Source of the DNA: Colimorpha sp045598945
GTDB lineage: Bacteria; Bacteroidota; Bacteroidia; Bacteroidales; P3
Reading direction: 5' to 3'
NCBI GenBank assembly: GCA_045598945.1
Contig: JAZRVD010000010.1
Coordinates: forward strand, 1-11,649
Length of the DNA stretch: 11,649 bases
Below are positions 1 through 7,100 of this stretch, one piece after another (positions within the stretch are counted from its first letter, which is position 1; each line of letters opens with the position of its first letter). A model generated the notes under the pieces. The model searched no databases. It was not told the origin of the DNA and saw only the letters and a program-made list of their open reading frames with translations. The position numbers and the translations under genes were made by a program.

Positions 1-16
1 CGATGCCGTTGAACAT
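1..16 (-). CDS. Possible 5' end of a riboflavin synthase-like gene (5 codons only)
   Basis: Reading leftward from an ATG at 16-14 gives Met-Phe-Asn-Gly-Ile plus the first base of the next codon, a G, before the window ends. The riboflavin synthase alpha chain typically begins MFTGIVEE or MFSGIVEE, and the G is compatible with the expected Val codon. The ATG follows an A-rich stretch and lies 92 bp beyond the stop of the neighbouring minus-strand OmpA-like gene, so the orientation fits. Five residues are far too few for an identification: this could be chance, and the gene start is a suggestion only. Confidence 0.27.
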
Positions 17-34
17 TTTTAAGGTGTCGCTTCG

Positions 35-60
35 CTTACCGTTGGGTTAAGTTTTTTTTT
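35..60 (+). terminator. Weak terminator-like hairpin followed by nine T
   Basis: On the plus strand, CTTACC (35-40) can pair with GGTTAAG-type sequence (45-51) around a four-base loop with one bulged T, and nine T residues follow at 52-60. This has the form of a rho-independent terminator for a plus-strand gene entering from the left. The stem is only about six pairs with a bulge, and no plus-strand coding evidence is visible here. If the minus-strand MFNGI start is real, the element lies in that gene's leader and is probably incidental. Confidence 0.25.
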
Positions 61-66
61 GCCACT

Positions 67-102
67 TGCCTCAACAGGCTCGGCAGCCTTCGGCACGAGG
101 CA
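67..102. repeat. Inverted repeat just after the OmpA-like gene stop
   Basis: TGCCTC at 67-72 is the exact reverse complement of GAGGCA at 97-102. Between them lies GCCTTCGGC (87-93 region), a small nested hairpin. The structure sits about seven bases beyond the TAG of the minus-strand OmpA-like gene, so its transcript could carry a GC-rich 3' stem-loop. No T-run follows on the minus strand, where A residues follow instead. It therefore lacks the form of an intrinsic terminator and may protect the RNA 3' end or be unrelated. Confidence 0.4.
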
Positions 103-108
103 TAAAAA

Positions 109-1818
109 CTATTCCGACACCACCTTTATTATCTCGACACGACGTTCACGAGCTGCCTCGACGCTGTAAACGCTGTGTACTGCGTCGTTGAAGTTGCTGC
201 TGACGTTCTTAGGTGCCGAGTTGCTGCCGTATGGAGCTTCGATAATCTGCAGCATGCCTTCGGCGATAGAATGGCGCAAGTTGCCAGAGTTCCATTTGCG
301 CAGGTAGTTGAGCAAGCACTCTATACGGCGCTGCGAGAGAGTGGCGTTGTAGTCTTTGGTATGCAGAGGGCTGGCGAAACCGCGCACGGTAAGCGTAACC
401 TTGTGGTCGTTCCACAGTTCTTCGGCCATCATCCAGATAAAGTCGTTGAGGCGGTCGTAGTTGAACTTCACCTCATAGTCGAAGAAATAGTCCAGAATCA
501 TAGCGGCAGAGTCGCAGCCGAACTTGTCGCATACGCTTGCCCACGCAGCTTTGTAGCGAGGACGCATCTTGAGGTATTTGTCTACCGTCTCGTCGTAGGA
601 TACAGCAGTGTTGGCCGAATGGCTGCCTGGGTCTGGCTCGTCGTTGTGGAAATAAAGCACAATGGGGCTGTCTTCGGTAGGCTGTACCGAAGTAAGTACC
701 GGAGGGTCTGGCAGGACTGGCAATGTGCGGGCAACAGGCTTAGGCGTGTCGGGCTGAGATGGTGCGTAGGGCTGAGATGGAACATCGGACACTGGCGGAT
801 TGTCTGACGGAGGATTGTCGGCAACGACATCGGAGCCCTTATCGGGATTGTCGTCCGGCTTGGGGGCGAGAGCAAGGGTGTCTATCTCCCAGAGGAAGAT
901 GTCGTTGCAGCAAAAGCTGTCGACGGTGAAGAGAGCGCCGGCACGGTTGGAGGCGAGATAGCCCTGATTACCGTTGTCGTTGGAGATGACGTAATAGATA
1001 TCGTTCTTGTTGGAGTTGAATGGTCGATCGAGAGGTACAGGCTTGCAGAAGGAGTTGCGCGAGCCGTGCGAGGCATATATATCGTAGCCGCCGAAGCCGC
1101 CTGTGCGGTCAGAGGAGAAATAGAGCACCTCCTGACGCATGTCGTAAAAAGGAGTGATCTCGTCGTAGCCTGAGTTGACAGGCATGCCGAGGTTGATGAC
1201 CTCCTGACTTTTTGCACCATCGACAATGGTGTACCAGATGTCCATGCCGCCCTGACCGCCGGGTCGGTTAGAAGAGAAGAACAGTATGGTCTGGCCGTCG
1301 AGATATGCCACGGCAGGCTGCGTAGAGGTGTAACCGCTGAGGTTGATGTCGCCCTTCATCTTGGTAACGTTGCGCCAGTTGCCGCCTTGCTGTACAGCGG
1401 TATAGATAGCGCAAGGGTTGCGGCCGTCGTCGGTAACCTCGCAGCGGGTGAAATAGAGTCTATGTGTGTTCTTGTCGTATGCGGCGTTGCCTGTATGTTC
1501 TGACGAGCTGTTGAGCCCCTTGGTGATAGCCCTTGGGTTGGATATCTGACCGTCGGCATCGACAGTACCCTCCATAATCTGCATGAGCAAGCCGTCGAGT
1601 TCGAGGCGATGCTCGGAAGCATCGTGAGGGAGATAGGAGAAAAGGATTTTGTTGCCATTGAGTGGAGTAGGTGCAGACTCGTTGCCTACGGTATTGACAC
1701 CATTGGTGAGATGGATGACACGCAGGGAGTCCTGAGCCGCCAACGAGAGAGGCAGCGACAGCGCTACGACGAGAGCTGCGATATGGCAAAGGCTGGTATT
1801 GTAGAAAGATTTTGACAC
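109..1818 (-). CDS. Secreted PD40 beta-propeller / OmpA-like C-terminal protein (PorE-like)
   Basis: This encodes 569 residues from a GTG at 1818-1816. The open frame extends upstream to 2010, but that part overlaps the PorP gene, whereas the GTG falls 22 bp after the PorP stop and directly opens a signal peptide (hydrophobic residues 12-27, then AAQ). Residues about 50-315 carry WD40-like PD40 propeller repeats: SSNRPGGQGGMDIW at 182-195, SSDRTGGFGGYDIY at 235-248 and a degenerate ASNRAG at 289-294. A proline/aspartate-rich linker (318-383) follows. Residues 386-569 form an OmpA-like domain with LYFHNDEPDP at 388-397, RGFASP at 479-484, YNATLSQRRI at 490-499 and ARERRVEI at 556-563. Known PorE of the type IX system has TPR, propeller, CRD and OmpA parts; here no TPR is seen, so 'PorE-like' is by analogy. 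Likely role: periplasmic partner of the adjacent PorP/SprF protein, contacting peptidoglycan. The Asp of the usual GHTD motif aligns with Ser483. Confidence 0.85.
   Translation of the reverse strand: MSKSFYNTSLCHIAALVVALSLPLSLAAQDSLRVIHLTNGVNTVGNESAPTPLNGNKILFSYLPHDASEHRLELDGLLMQIMEGTVDADGQISNPRAITKGLNSSSEHTGNAAYDKNTHRLYFTRCEVTDDGRNPCAIYTAVQQGGNWRNVTKMKGDINLSGYTSTQPAVAYLDGQTILFFSSNRPGGQGGMDIWYTIVDGAKSQEVINLGMPVNSGYDEITPFYDMRQEVLYFSSDRTGGFGGYDIYASHGSRNSFCKPVPLDRPFNSNKNDIYYVISNDNGNQGYLASNRAGALFTVDSFCCNDIFLWEIDTLALAPKPDDNPDKGSDVVADNPPSDNPPVSDVPSQPYAPSQPDTPKPVARTLPVLPDPPVLTSVQPTEDSPIVLYFHNDEPDPGSHSANTAVSYDETVDKYLKMRPRYKAAWASVCDKFGCDSAAMILDYFFDYEVKFNYDRLNDFIWMMAEELWNDHKVTLTVRGFASPLHTKDYNATLSQRRIECLLNYLRKWNSGNLRHSIAEGMLQIIEAPYGSNSAPKNVSSNFNDAVHSVYSVEAARERRVEIIKVVSE
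751..780. repeat. 12-bp direct repeat, 18-bp period, in the proline-rich linker
   Basis: GGGCTGAGATGG occurs at 751-762 and again at 769-780. It lies in the coding sequence of the OmpA-like protein's linker and encodes the repeated Pro-Ser-Gln-Pro units. The period is six codons, so slippage would change linker length without a frameshift. Short in-frame repeats of this sort are common in proline-rich linkers. Confidence 0.7.
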
Positions 1819-1840
1819 GGCGATATAAAGATAAAAGATG

Positions 1841-2881
1841 TTACATGATAGGGCAAGGCATGCTTGAGAGCTGTTTCTTGATAGGGATGATGCGATAGAC
1901 GAGGCCCAGTTCCAAGGCGCCGATGGAGCGTGAGGCTGCGACGAGCTTGGAGATATTGGCATCGTAGGAGAGTGCCAGCAGGAAGGCGTTGTATTCGAGC
2001 TGCACATCAACGATAAAGGCGTCGGCGTTGCGGAACATCAGGCCGCCGCCGAGGGCTACGAGCTGACGGTCGGTCTCGATAACATACCATTTGACATCGG
2101 CGCCATAGTAGAGCTCATAGTTGTTGCGCTGATATTGGAAGGCGGCGATAGGCAGCACGGAGAAATCCGATTTAAGTCGCCATTCGGCGCGCGAATAGAG
2201 GTTCCACTTGATAGCGAGGCGGTTGCTGTCGAGTCCCATATAGGAGAGGTTGGGACGGTTGAGGTTGCGTGCCGACAAGGCGACACGGAGAGAGAGGTCT
2301 TCGCTTGGCTGATAGAACCATGCCGCGCCCGCGCCGATGGTGAAGTAGGAGCAGGAGGTCTTATTGAGGGTCTCGGTATTATCGAAAAAGTCAACTGCAC
2401 CTGCATTGAAGCCTGCCTGAGCATAGCCTGCCTCGGCGGAGATGGAAAGGTAGTTGTCGGTGGAGCCCGTTGGGGACTGGTAGTACGACAGCACGAGGTT
2501 GGCGCCCGTAGTGCCATAGCCGAGAGTGCCGGCCTGGTCGCGATAGGCGAGCAAGGCAGCGTTGAAGCCATTGCGCAGATAGCGGTTGCGGGTGATAGAG
2601 GCTTCGGCTGAGGCGGCGAAGGTTTGATAGGGCTTGCTTACCGATGCCCATTGATTGCGATAGGTGAGGCCAAAGCGAGCCTTGCCTTCAAAGAAGCCGG
2701 CGTAGGCTGGATTGAAAAGAACGGGGTTGACATCGATTTGCGAGAAGTGTATGTCTTGAGCCTTGGCAGGCAGAGCGTAAATGACCACGAGCACAGCGAC
2801 CATCGCGGCGTGCGACACTCGTCGTGCAAGACCATGACGAATAGCGGCGAACGATGAGAAGGTGTTGAAAAAAGATGACAT
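1841..2881 (-). CDS. PorP/SprF family type IX secretion-associated outer-membrane protein
   Basis: The product is 346 residues from an ATG at 2881-2879. A long basic n-region precedes a hydrophobic stretch (about 25-37) ending PAKAQ, so the signal peptide probably cleaves near residue 41-42. The mature start QDIHFSQIDVNPVLFNPAYAG (42-62) and the nearby YRNQW are the hallmark of PorP/SprF proteins. The rest alternates short hydrophobic and polar segments like an outer-membrane beta-barrel. It ends with LELGLVYRI followed by a short CP-containing tail (PCPIM), as many family members do. Family members act in the type IX secretion/gliding machinery or with individual surface proteins. The downstream propeller/OmpA gene, 22 bp away, is the usual partner. 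The gene begins 36 bp after the tsaD stop, so it may be read through from tsaD. No type IX substrate gene is visible in the window, so its exact partner is unknown. Confidence 0.9.
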   Translation of the reverse strand: MSSFFNTFSSFAAIRHGLARRVSHAAMVAVLVVIYALPAKAQDIHFSQIDVNPVLFNPAYAGFFEGKARFGLTYRNQWASVSKPYQTFAASAEASITRNRYLRNGFNAALLAYRDQAGTLGYGTTGANLVLSYYQSPTGSTDNYLSISAEAGYAQAGFNAGAVDFFDNTETLNKTSCSYFTIGAGAAWFYQPSEDLSLRVALSARNLNRPNLSYMGLDSNRLAIKWNLYSRAEWRLKSDFSVLPIAAFQYQRNNYELYYGADVKWYVIETDRQLVALGGGLMFRNADAFIVDVQLEYNAFLLALSYDANISKLVAASRSIGALELGLVYRIIPIKKQLSSMPCPIM

Positions 2882-2891
2882 AACGCTTATC

Positions 2892-2917
2892 GGTGAAAGG
2901 TGAAACTAAGAAAGGTG
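2892..2917. repeat. Short direct repeats in the tsaD-porP gap
   Basis: In the 36-bp gap, GGTGAAA is tandemly repeated at 2892-2898 and 2899-2905, and GAAAGGTG occurs at 2895-2902 and 2910-2917. On the coding (minus) strand this reads as repeated CACCTTTC/TTTCACC just before the porP ATG. No TAnnTTTG box is seen there. It could be a binding site or simple-sequence drift, and I have no basis to choose. Confidence 0.45.
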
Positions 2918-3922
2918 TTAACGAGCAAACGGAGGCAAGGAGATATCGGCGAAATCGCCATGCAGATATTTGAAGTAGCCGGCTATGCCTACCATGGCGG
3001 CATTGTCGGTGCAGAACTGAAACTTGGGGATGAAAACCTGGCAGTGGCGCTTGCTGCCGAGCAGCGTGAGTTGCTGACGCAGGCGGCTGTTGGCGGAGAC
3101 GCCGCCGGCGATGGCTATCTGACGCACGCCAGTGGCGAGGATAGCCTTGTCGAGCTTTTTGAGCAGATAGTCCACTATGGTGCGCTGTATAGAGGCGCAG
3201 AGGTCGTGGAGATGGTGTTGGATAAAGTCAGGGTCGTTGCGAAGGCTGTCGCGAAGGAAATAGAGGAAAGAGGTCTTGATGCCGCTAAAGCTGTAGTCGA
3301 AGCCAGGTATATGCGGCTCGGCGAAGTGGAAGGCGTCGGGGTTGCCCTGCTGTGCCAGCTTGTCGATGACGGGGCCGCCGGGATATCCAAGGTCCATAAT
3401 CTTGGCGGCCTTGTCGATAGCCTCGCCGGCGGCATCGTCGATGGTAGAGCCCAGCACCTCGATATCAAAATGGCTGCGAAGGAGCAGTATCTGTGTGTGG
3501 CCGCCCGACACGAGCAGACAGAGGAAGGGGAACTGCGGCACCACGGTACTGTCGTCCTCCTTGATAAAATGCGAGAGGACATGCGCCTGAAGGTGGTTGA
3601 CTTCGAGCAGTGGCAGCCCCAGAGCCTGCGACATGCTTTTGGCAAAGGAGACACCCACCAGCAGCGAGCCCAGCAGACCCGGGCCGCGCGTAAAGGCGAC
3701 AGCGCTGAGCTGCGAAGGGGCCACATTGGCATTGCGGAGCGCAGCATCTACAACAGGCACAATATTTTGCTGATGAGCGCGCGACGCCAGCTCAGGCACC
3801 ACGCCACCATATTGTTCATGGACTTTTTGCGAGGCGATGACATTGCTAAGGATGTAATCGTCGCGCAAAACGGCAGCGGAAGTGTCGTCGCAAGAGGATT
3901 CTATCGAAAGTATCAAAGACAT
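2918..3922 (-). CDS. tsaD: tRNA N6-adenosine threonylcarbamoyltransferase TsaD
   Basis: TsaD transfers the threonylcarbamoyl group from TC-AMP to A37 of ANN-decoding tRNAs, giving t6A, together with TsaB and TsaE; it is cytoplasmic and essential in many bacteria. I choose the ATG at 3922-3920, giving 334 residues beginning MSLILSIESSCDDTS, the family's usual start; the open frame extends seven codons further to a TTG that adds no conserved sequence. Visible motifs are ESSCDD (8-13), the metal-binding His pair in HLQAH (110-114), SGGHTQ (139-144), DDAAGEAIDK (162-171), PGGP (181-184), GGVSAN (273-278) and the C-terminal Asp306 in CTDNAAM. Length matches the family (about 335-340). It diverges from tamB and is followed 36 bp later by the PorP-family gene. 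A -7 box TACCTTTG lies just upstream. Confidence 0.97.
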   Translation of the reverse strand: MSLILSIESSCDDTSAAVLRDDYILSNVIASQKVHEQYGGVVPELASRAHQQNIVPVVDAALRNANVAPSQLSAVAFTRGPGLLGSLLVGVSFAKSMSQALGLPLLEVNHLQAHVLSHFIKEDDSTVVPQFPFLCLLVSGGHTQILLLRSHFDIEVLGSTIDDAAGEAIDKAAKIMDLGYPGGPVIDKLAQQGNPDAFHFAEPHIPGFDYSFSGIKTSFLYFLRDSLRNDPDFIQHHLHDLCASIQRTIVDYLLKKLDKAILATGVRQIAIAGGVSANSRLRQQLTLLGSKRHCQVFIPKFQFCTDNAAMVGIAGYFKYLHGDFADISLPPFAR

Positions 3923-3947
3923 AGATACAAGCCAATAATTCAAACTG

Positions 3948-3955
3948 CAAAGGTA
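3948..3955 (-). promoter_or_regulatory. Candidate tsaD promoter -7 box (TACCTTTG)
   Basis: The minus strand reads TACCTTTG here, an exact match to the Bacteroidota -7 consensus TAnnTTTG, about 26 bases upstream of the chosen tsaD ATG. A TTTG that could serve as the -33 element is at 3972-3975 on the same strand, but the spacing of 16 bp is shorter than the usual 19-21. The position supports the ATG at 3922 over the upstream TTG, because transcription would begin close to or inside the extension. Confidence 0.5.
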
Positions 3956-4050
3956 CTACATTTTTCTTATTCAAAAGACATTTTAGAGAGAAATAGATTT
4001 ATTTTTTCTAAATAATTTGTTTTAGTTGGGGCTATTTGGAACTAAATGCG

Positions 4051-4058
4051 TATATTTG
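4051..4058 (+). promoter_or_regulatory. Candidate tamB-operon promoter -7 box (TATATTTG)
   Basis: TATATTTG is an exact TAnnTTTG match in the AT-rich divergent region. The upstream -33 element is imperfect: GTTG at 4025-4028 lies 22 bp before the box, while the perfect TTTG at 4035-4038 is too close. Transcription from here would start near 4064 and give a leader of about 100 nt before the TTG of tamB. Confidence 0.45.
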
Positions 4059-4072
4059 CATATTTTCTACGG

Positions 4073-4145
4073 GTGCTGACCAGCGGAGCCACATGAACTG
4101 TTGTGCAAAGATGCCGTTATAGCATAAAGCAAGGAATGTCAGCAC
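4073..4145 (+). promoter_or_regulatory. Inverted repeat enclosing most of the tamB leader
   Basis: GTGCTGAC at 4073-4080 is the exact reverse complement of GTCAGCAC at 4138-4145, with 57 bases between. Inside, TTGT (4101-4104) with GCAA (4129-4132) and ATGC (4111-4114) with GCAT (4122-4125) could form a second, weaker stem. The 3' arm ends 22 nt before the TTG of tamB. The leader RNA may therefore fold, but no known riboswitch or leader family was recognised. Confidence 0.35.
4093..4122 (+). CDS. Possible nine-codon upstream ORF in the tamB leader
   Basis: ATG at 4093-4095 opens MNCCAKMPL and stops at TAG (4120-4122). It lies within the predicted leader, inside the arms of the inverted repeat, and is in the same frame as tamB, 45 nt before the tamB TTG. 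No Shine-Dalgarno is visible. It might be a leader peptide affecting tamB translation, or simply a chance ORF; nothing in the peptide is recognisable apart from adjacent cysteines. Confidence 0.22.
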   Translation: MNCCAKMPL

Positions 4146-4167
4146 GATAGCATTATATACGACGTAT

Positions 4168-7100
4168 TTGAAAAAAGGTCTGAAGATAGGGATACGCTGC
4201 CTTATAGGCATATTATTGGCGCTATATATGGCGATAGCTTTGTTGTGCTCGTACAAGATACAGAGCATAGCCGGCAGCATAGCCAGCGAATATTTTACGC
4301 GCGAATGGGGCGGAAAAGTGGCGATAGGCACATTGCGAGTAAGCCCATTTACGGGTCTTACACTTGGCGACATCGAGCTGATATCGCCGACCAACGACAC
4401 CATATTCTGCGGCAGACGCCTCTTAGTGAGGTTTAGCGGCAATCCGTTTCACGACAACGAGCTAAATGTAAACAAGGTAGTTATCGCCGACGCCTACTAT
4501 CACTTGCAGATCAACCCCGACGGCATAAACCTGAAGTACATACCGCAATACTTCAAGAACAAGCGCAAAGACAAGCCCAAAAAGGAGAAGGAGAAAGGCA
4601 AGCCTTTTGTGGTTCGCACCAAGCAGCTGGTGCTGAACAACGTGGAGTACAAGATGGACTTGAAAGGCGAGTCGAAGGGCTACGAACACGGCGTAGACTA
4701 CAAGCACCAGCACTACACCGGCATACGAGCAAGGTTTAAGGACGTGCGCGTGGAGGGTCCCAACATCAACTGCCGTATAGTGAAGTTCGCCGCCCACGAG
4801 CAATCGGGTTTCGAGCTTACCGACATGTCGTGCGATGCGACAGTAACACCCTATATCATAGCGGTGCGCGACATGGAGCTGAGTACCGGCTCCGGCACCC
4901 ATCTGCTCTTTGACGCGCTGATGCGCTACGACCACTGGATGAAGCACTACACCACCTCGGTGATGCACGACATAACGTTCAAGAAAGGGTCGGTAGCATC
5001 GTTGCAAGATGCCGCCTACTGGGCACCGATGCTGTGGGGCTTCGACCAAAAGGTGTGGCTGACAGGCTACGCCTACGGCACCATCAACGACATCACAACC
5101 AACAACATGCACTTTGAGATAGAGGATCTCATAAGCTTTGATGTCAACGGCATAGTAAGAGGGCTGCCCAATATCGACACCACATATTTCGACGCTGCCG
5201 TAAACAACTTCAGCAGCTCCTACGCCTCGCTCAAAGGGTGGCACCTGCCCGAGCGCTGGCACTTTGGCGTGCCGGAGATAATGAAACCGCTGAGCAACAT
5301 ACAGCTAAAAGCCGAGCTGATAGGCACGCCGCAGAAATGCGTGGCAAGCGTAGTTGCCAATACCAACATAGGCAAAGTCGCCGCCAACCTCTCTACCGAC
5401 TACAACGCCGCCACGCAGATGTACAGCTACAACGTCAGCGCACGTTCCGACAAAGTAGAGATAGAATCAATAGTTGAGAACGAATGGATGTCGCACACCG
5501 GCTTCAATCTATCGAGCACTGGCGAAGGACCGTCGATAAAGGATATGGCAGGCACCCTGACGGGCGAGCTAACCAACACCTGCATACGCGGCACCGTGAT
5601 CAACAACACCAAACTAAACGGCAAATACCAAAACGACGAGGCCGACCTTGCCGTCAAAATCGCCGACCCGTCGCTTACCGTCGCCATGTCGGCAAGCATA
5701 GAACGTACAGGCGAAGACAACATCTACACCTTCGACGCCAACGTCAGCAACATCAACCTCACACGCCTGCATATTGTCCAGCACGACAGCGCCATACGCG
5801 CCAACAGCCACATACGCGCCAACGTAAGAGGCAAGACCATAGACGACTTGTCGGGTCAGCTGTCGCTCAACAACAGCACGTTGCAGATAGGCTCCAACAG
5901 CCTGCAGCTGCACAACATGCTGGCACTGTTGCAGGAGAAACACCATTACAAAAACATATCGCTGTCGAGCGACTGGCTGCGTCTTACACTTGAAGGCTAT
6001 TTCAGCTATCCCGACCTGCCGGCAGTAGCACAACTTTTCTGCAACAGCTATCTGCCCAAATACATCAACCCTAACGCCAACAAGAGCGACGAGAGCGTCA
6101 TAAGTCCAGACGTGTCGCTGATAGCCAACTGCAACTGGCACACCGACTACGACATCTTCAAGCCTATTGGCGGCGACCTATGCGTTGCACCCAACACCTC
6201 GCTAAACATGACATACAACGGCACCGAGTCGATGAAGATAGTGCTACGTTCCGACTCGATGGCGTTAGGCTCCTTGCAGCTTAGCGACATAGGCATCAAC
6301 GGGCATAGCATGGGCAACAGGTACAGCTTACAAGGCGATATAGGAGCAATAAAGGCTGGCAGCATCAACATGATAGAAAACATGCGCTTGGGGGCAGACC
6401 TCAGTCCCGACGACACATATCTCAACATTACAGCCGACGGCAATTCTACAATAAAGATGCGCAACACGGTGCTGTCGATGGCGTTAAGCTGCAGCAGCGA
6501 CGACGCCAGGCTACACCTTATCAACGGCAGTTTTGACGTGGCGGGCAAGCCCTGGACGATAAGCCTACCTAACGACATGCAAGTAAACCGCAGCGGCTTT
6601 GCCGTGCCAGAGCTGCATCTGTCGGACGGCACACAATGGATGCAGACCTCGCTGAATATAGACAAAGAGAAAGGTCGCGACATAAGACTAAAGTTCAACG
6701 ACTTTGCCCTTTCGTGGCTCTCCGACCTGATGCTGCACAACACCGGCTTTAACATTGAAGGCGACCTCGACGGCTATTTCAACATTGCCACACAAGATTC
6801 GGCAGCAGTCCTGTCGGCACAGCTAAAAATTGCCGACTGCCAGATCAACGAATATCTACTTGGCGAGGTAGACCTGCTGTCGGACTGGCTGGCCAAAGAG
6901 CAGCGTCTTATCATTGACTTGCATACGCTTACACCGCGCGAAGCTGGCAACGTACAACCCCTTACCGCCACCGGCTACCTCGACCTCTCCAAGCATGGGC
7001 ACAGCCCGACGATAGACATAGACTGCTCTTTCGACCACTTCCCTATCGAGGCCGTGGCGCCGGCGCTAACGTCGTTCGCCTACGACGTGGCAGGCGAGAT

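Noticed and set aside
67..102. Intrinsic terminator for the OmpA-like gene
   Set aside because: The inverted repeat is real, but on the transcribed (minus) strand it is followed by A residues and no T-run, so it is listed only as an inverted repeat.
1819..2010. N-terminal extension of the propeller/OmpA gene upstream of the GTG
   Set aside because: It overlaps the 3' end of the PorP gene in another frame, is low-complexity Ser/Pro-rich, and puts the signal peptide 65 residues inside the protein.
3923..3943. TTG start seven codons upstream of the tsaD ATG
   Set aside because: The ATG gives the family-typical start directly before ILSIESSCDD, and the -7 box position leaves almost no leader for the TTG.
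2900..4015. 371-codon plus-strand open frame across tsaD
   Set aside because: It is an antisense shadow of tsaD, whose motifs are unambiguous; the plus-strand translation shows no recognisable family.
4298..4313. GCGCGAATGGGGCGGA-type start inside tamB as an alternative ATG
   Set aside because: It is out of frame with tamB and would skip the membrane anchor; the short frame it opens is a shadow.
4032..4442. Minus-strand open frame across the tamB leader and 5' end, with a hydrophobic C-terminal stretch
   Set aside because: Two thirds of it lies antisense to tamB coding sequence and the rest to the leader. The hydrophobic segment is suggestive of a membrane peptide, but there is no start signal or recognised family.
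4555..4602. Lysine-rich patch of TamB as a sign of a frameshift or foreign insert
   Set aside because: The frame and flanking TamB-like sequence continue on both sides, and charged low-complexity patches here are believed to occur in other Bacteroidota TamB proteins.
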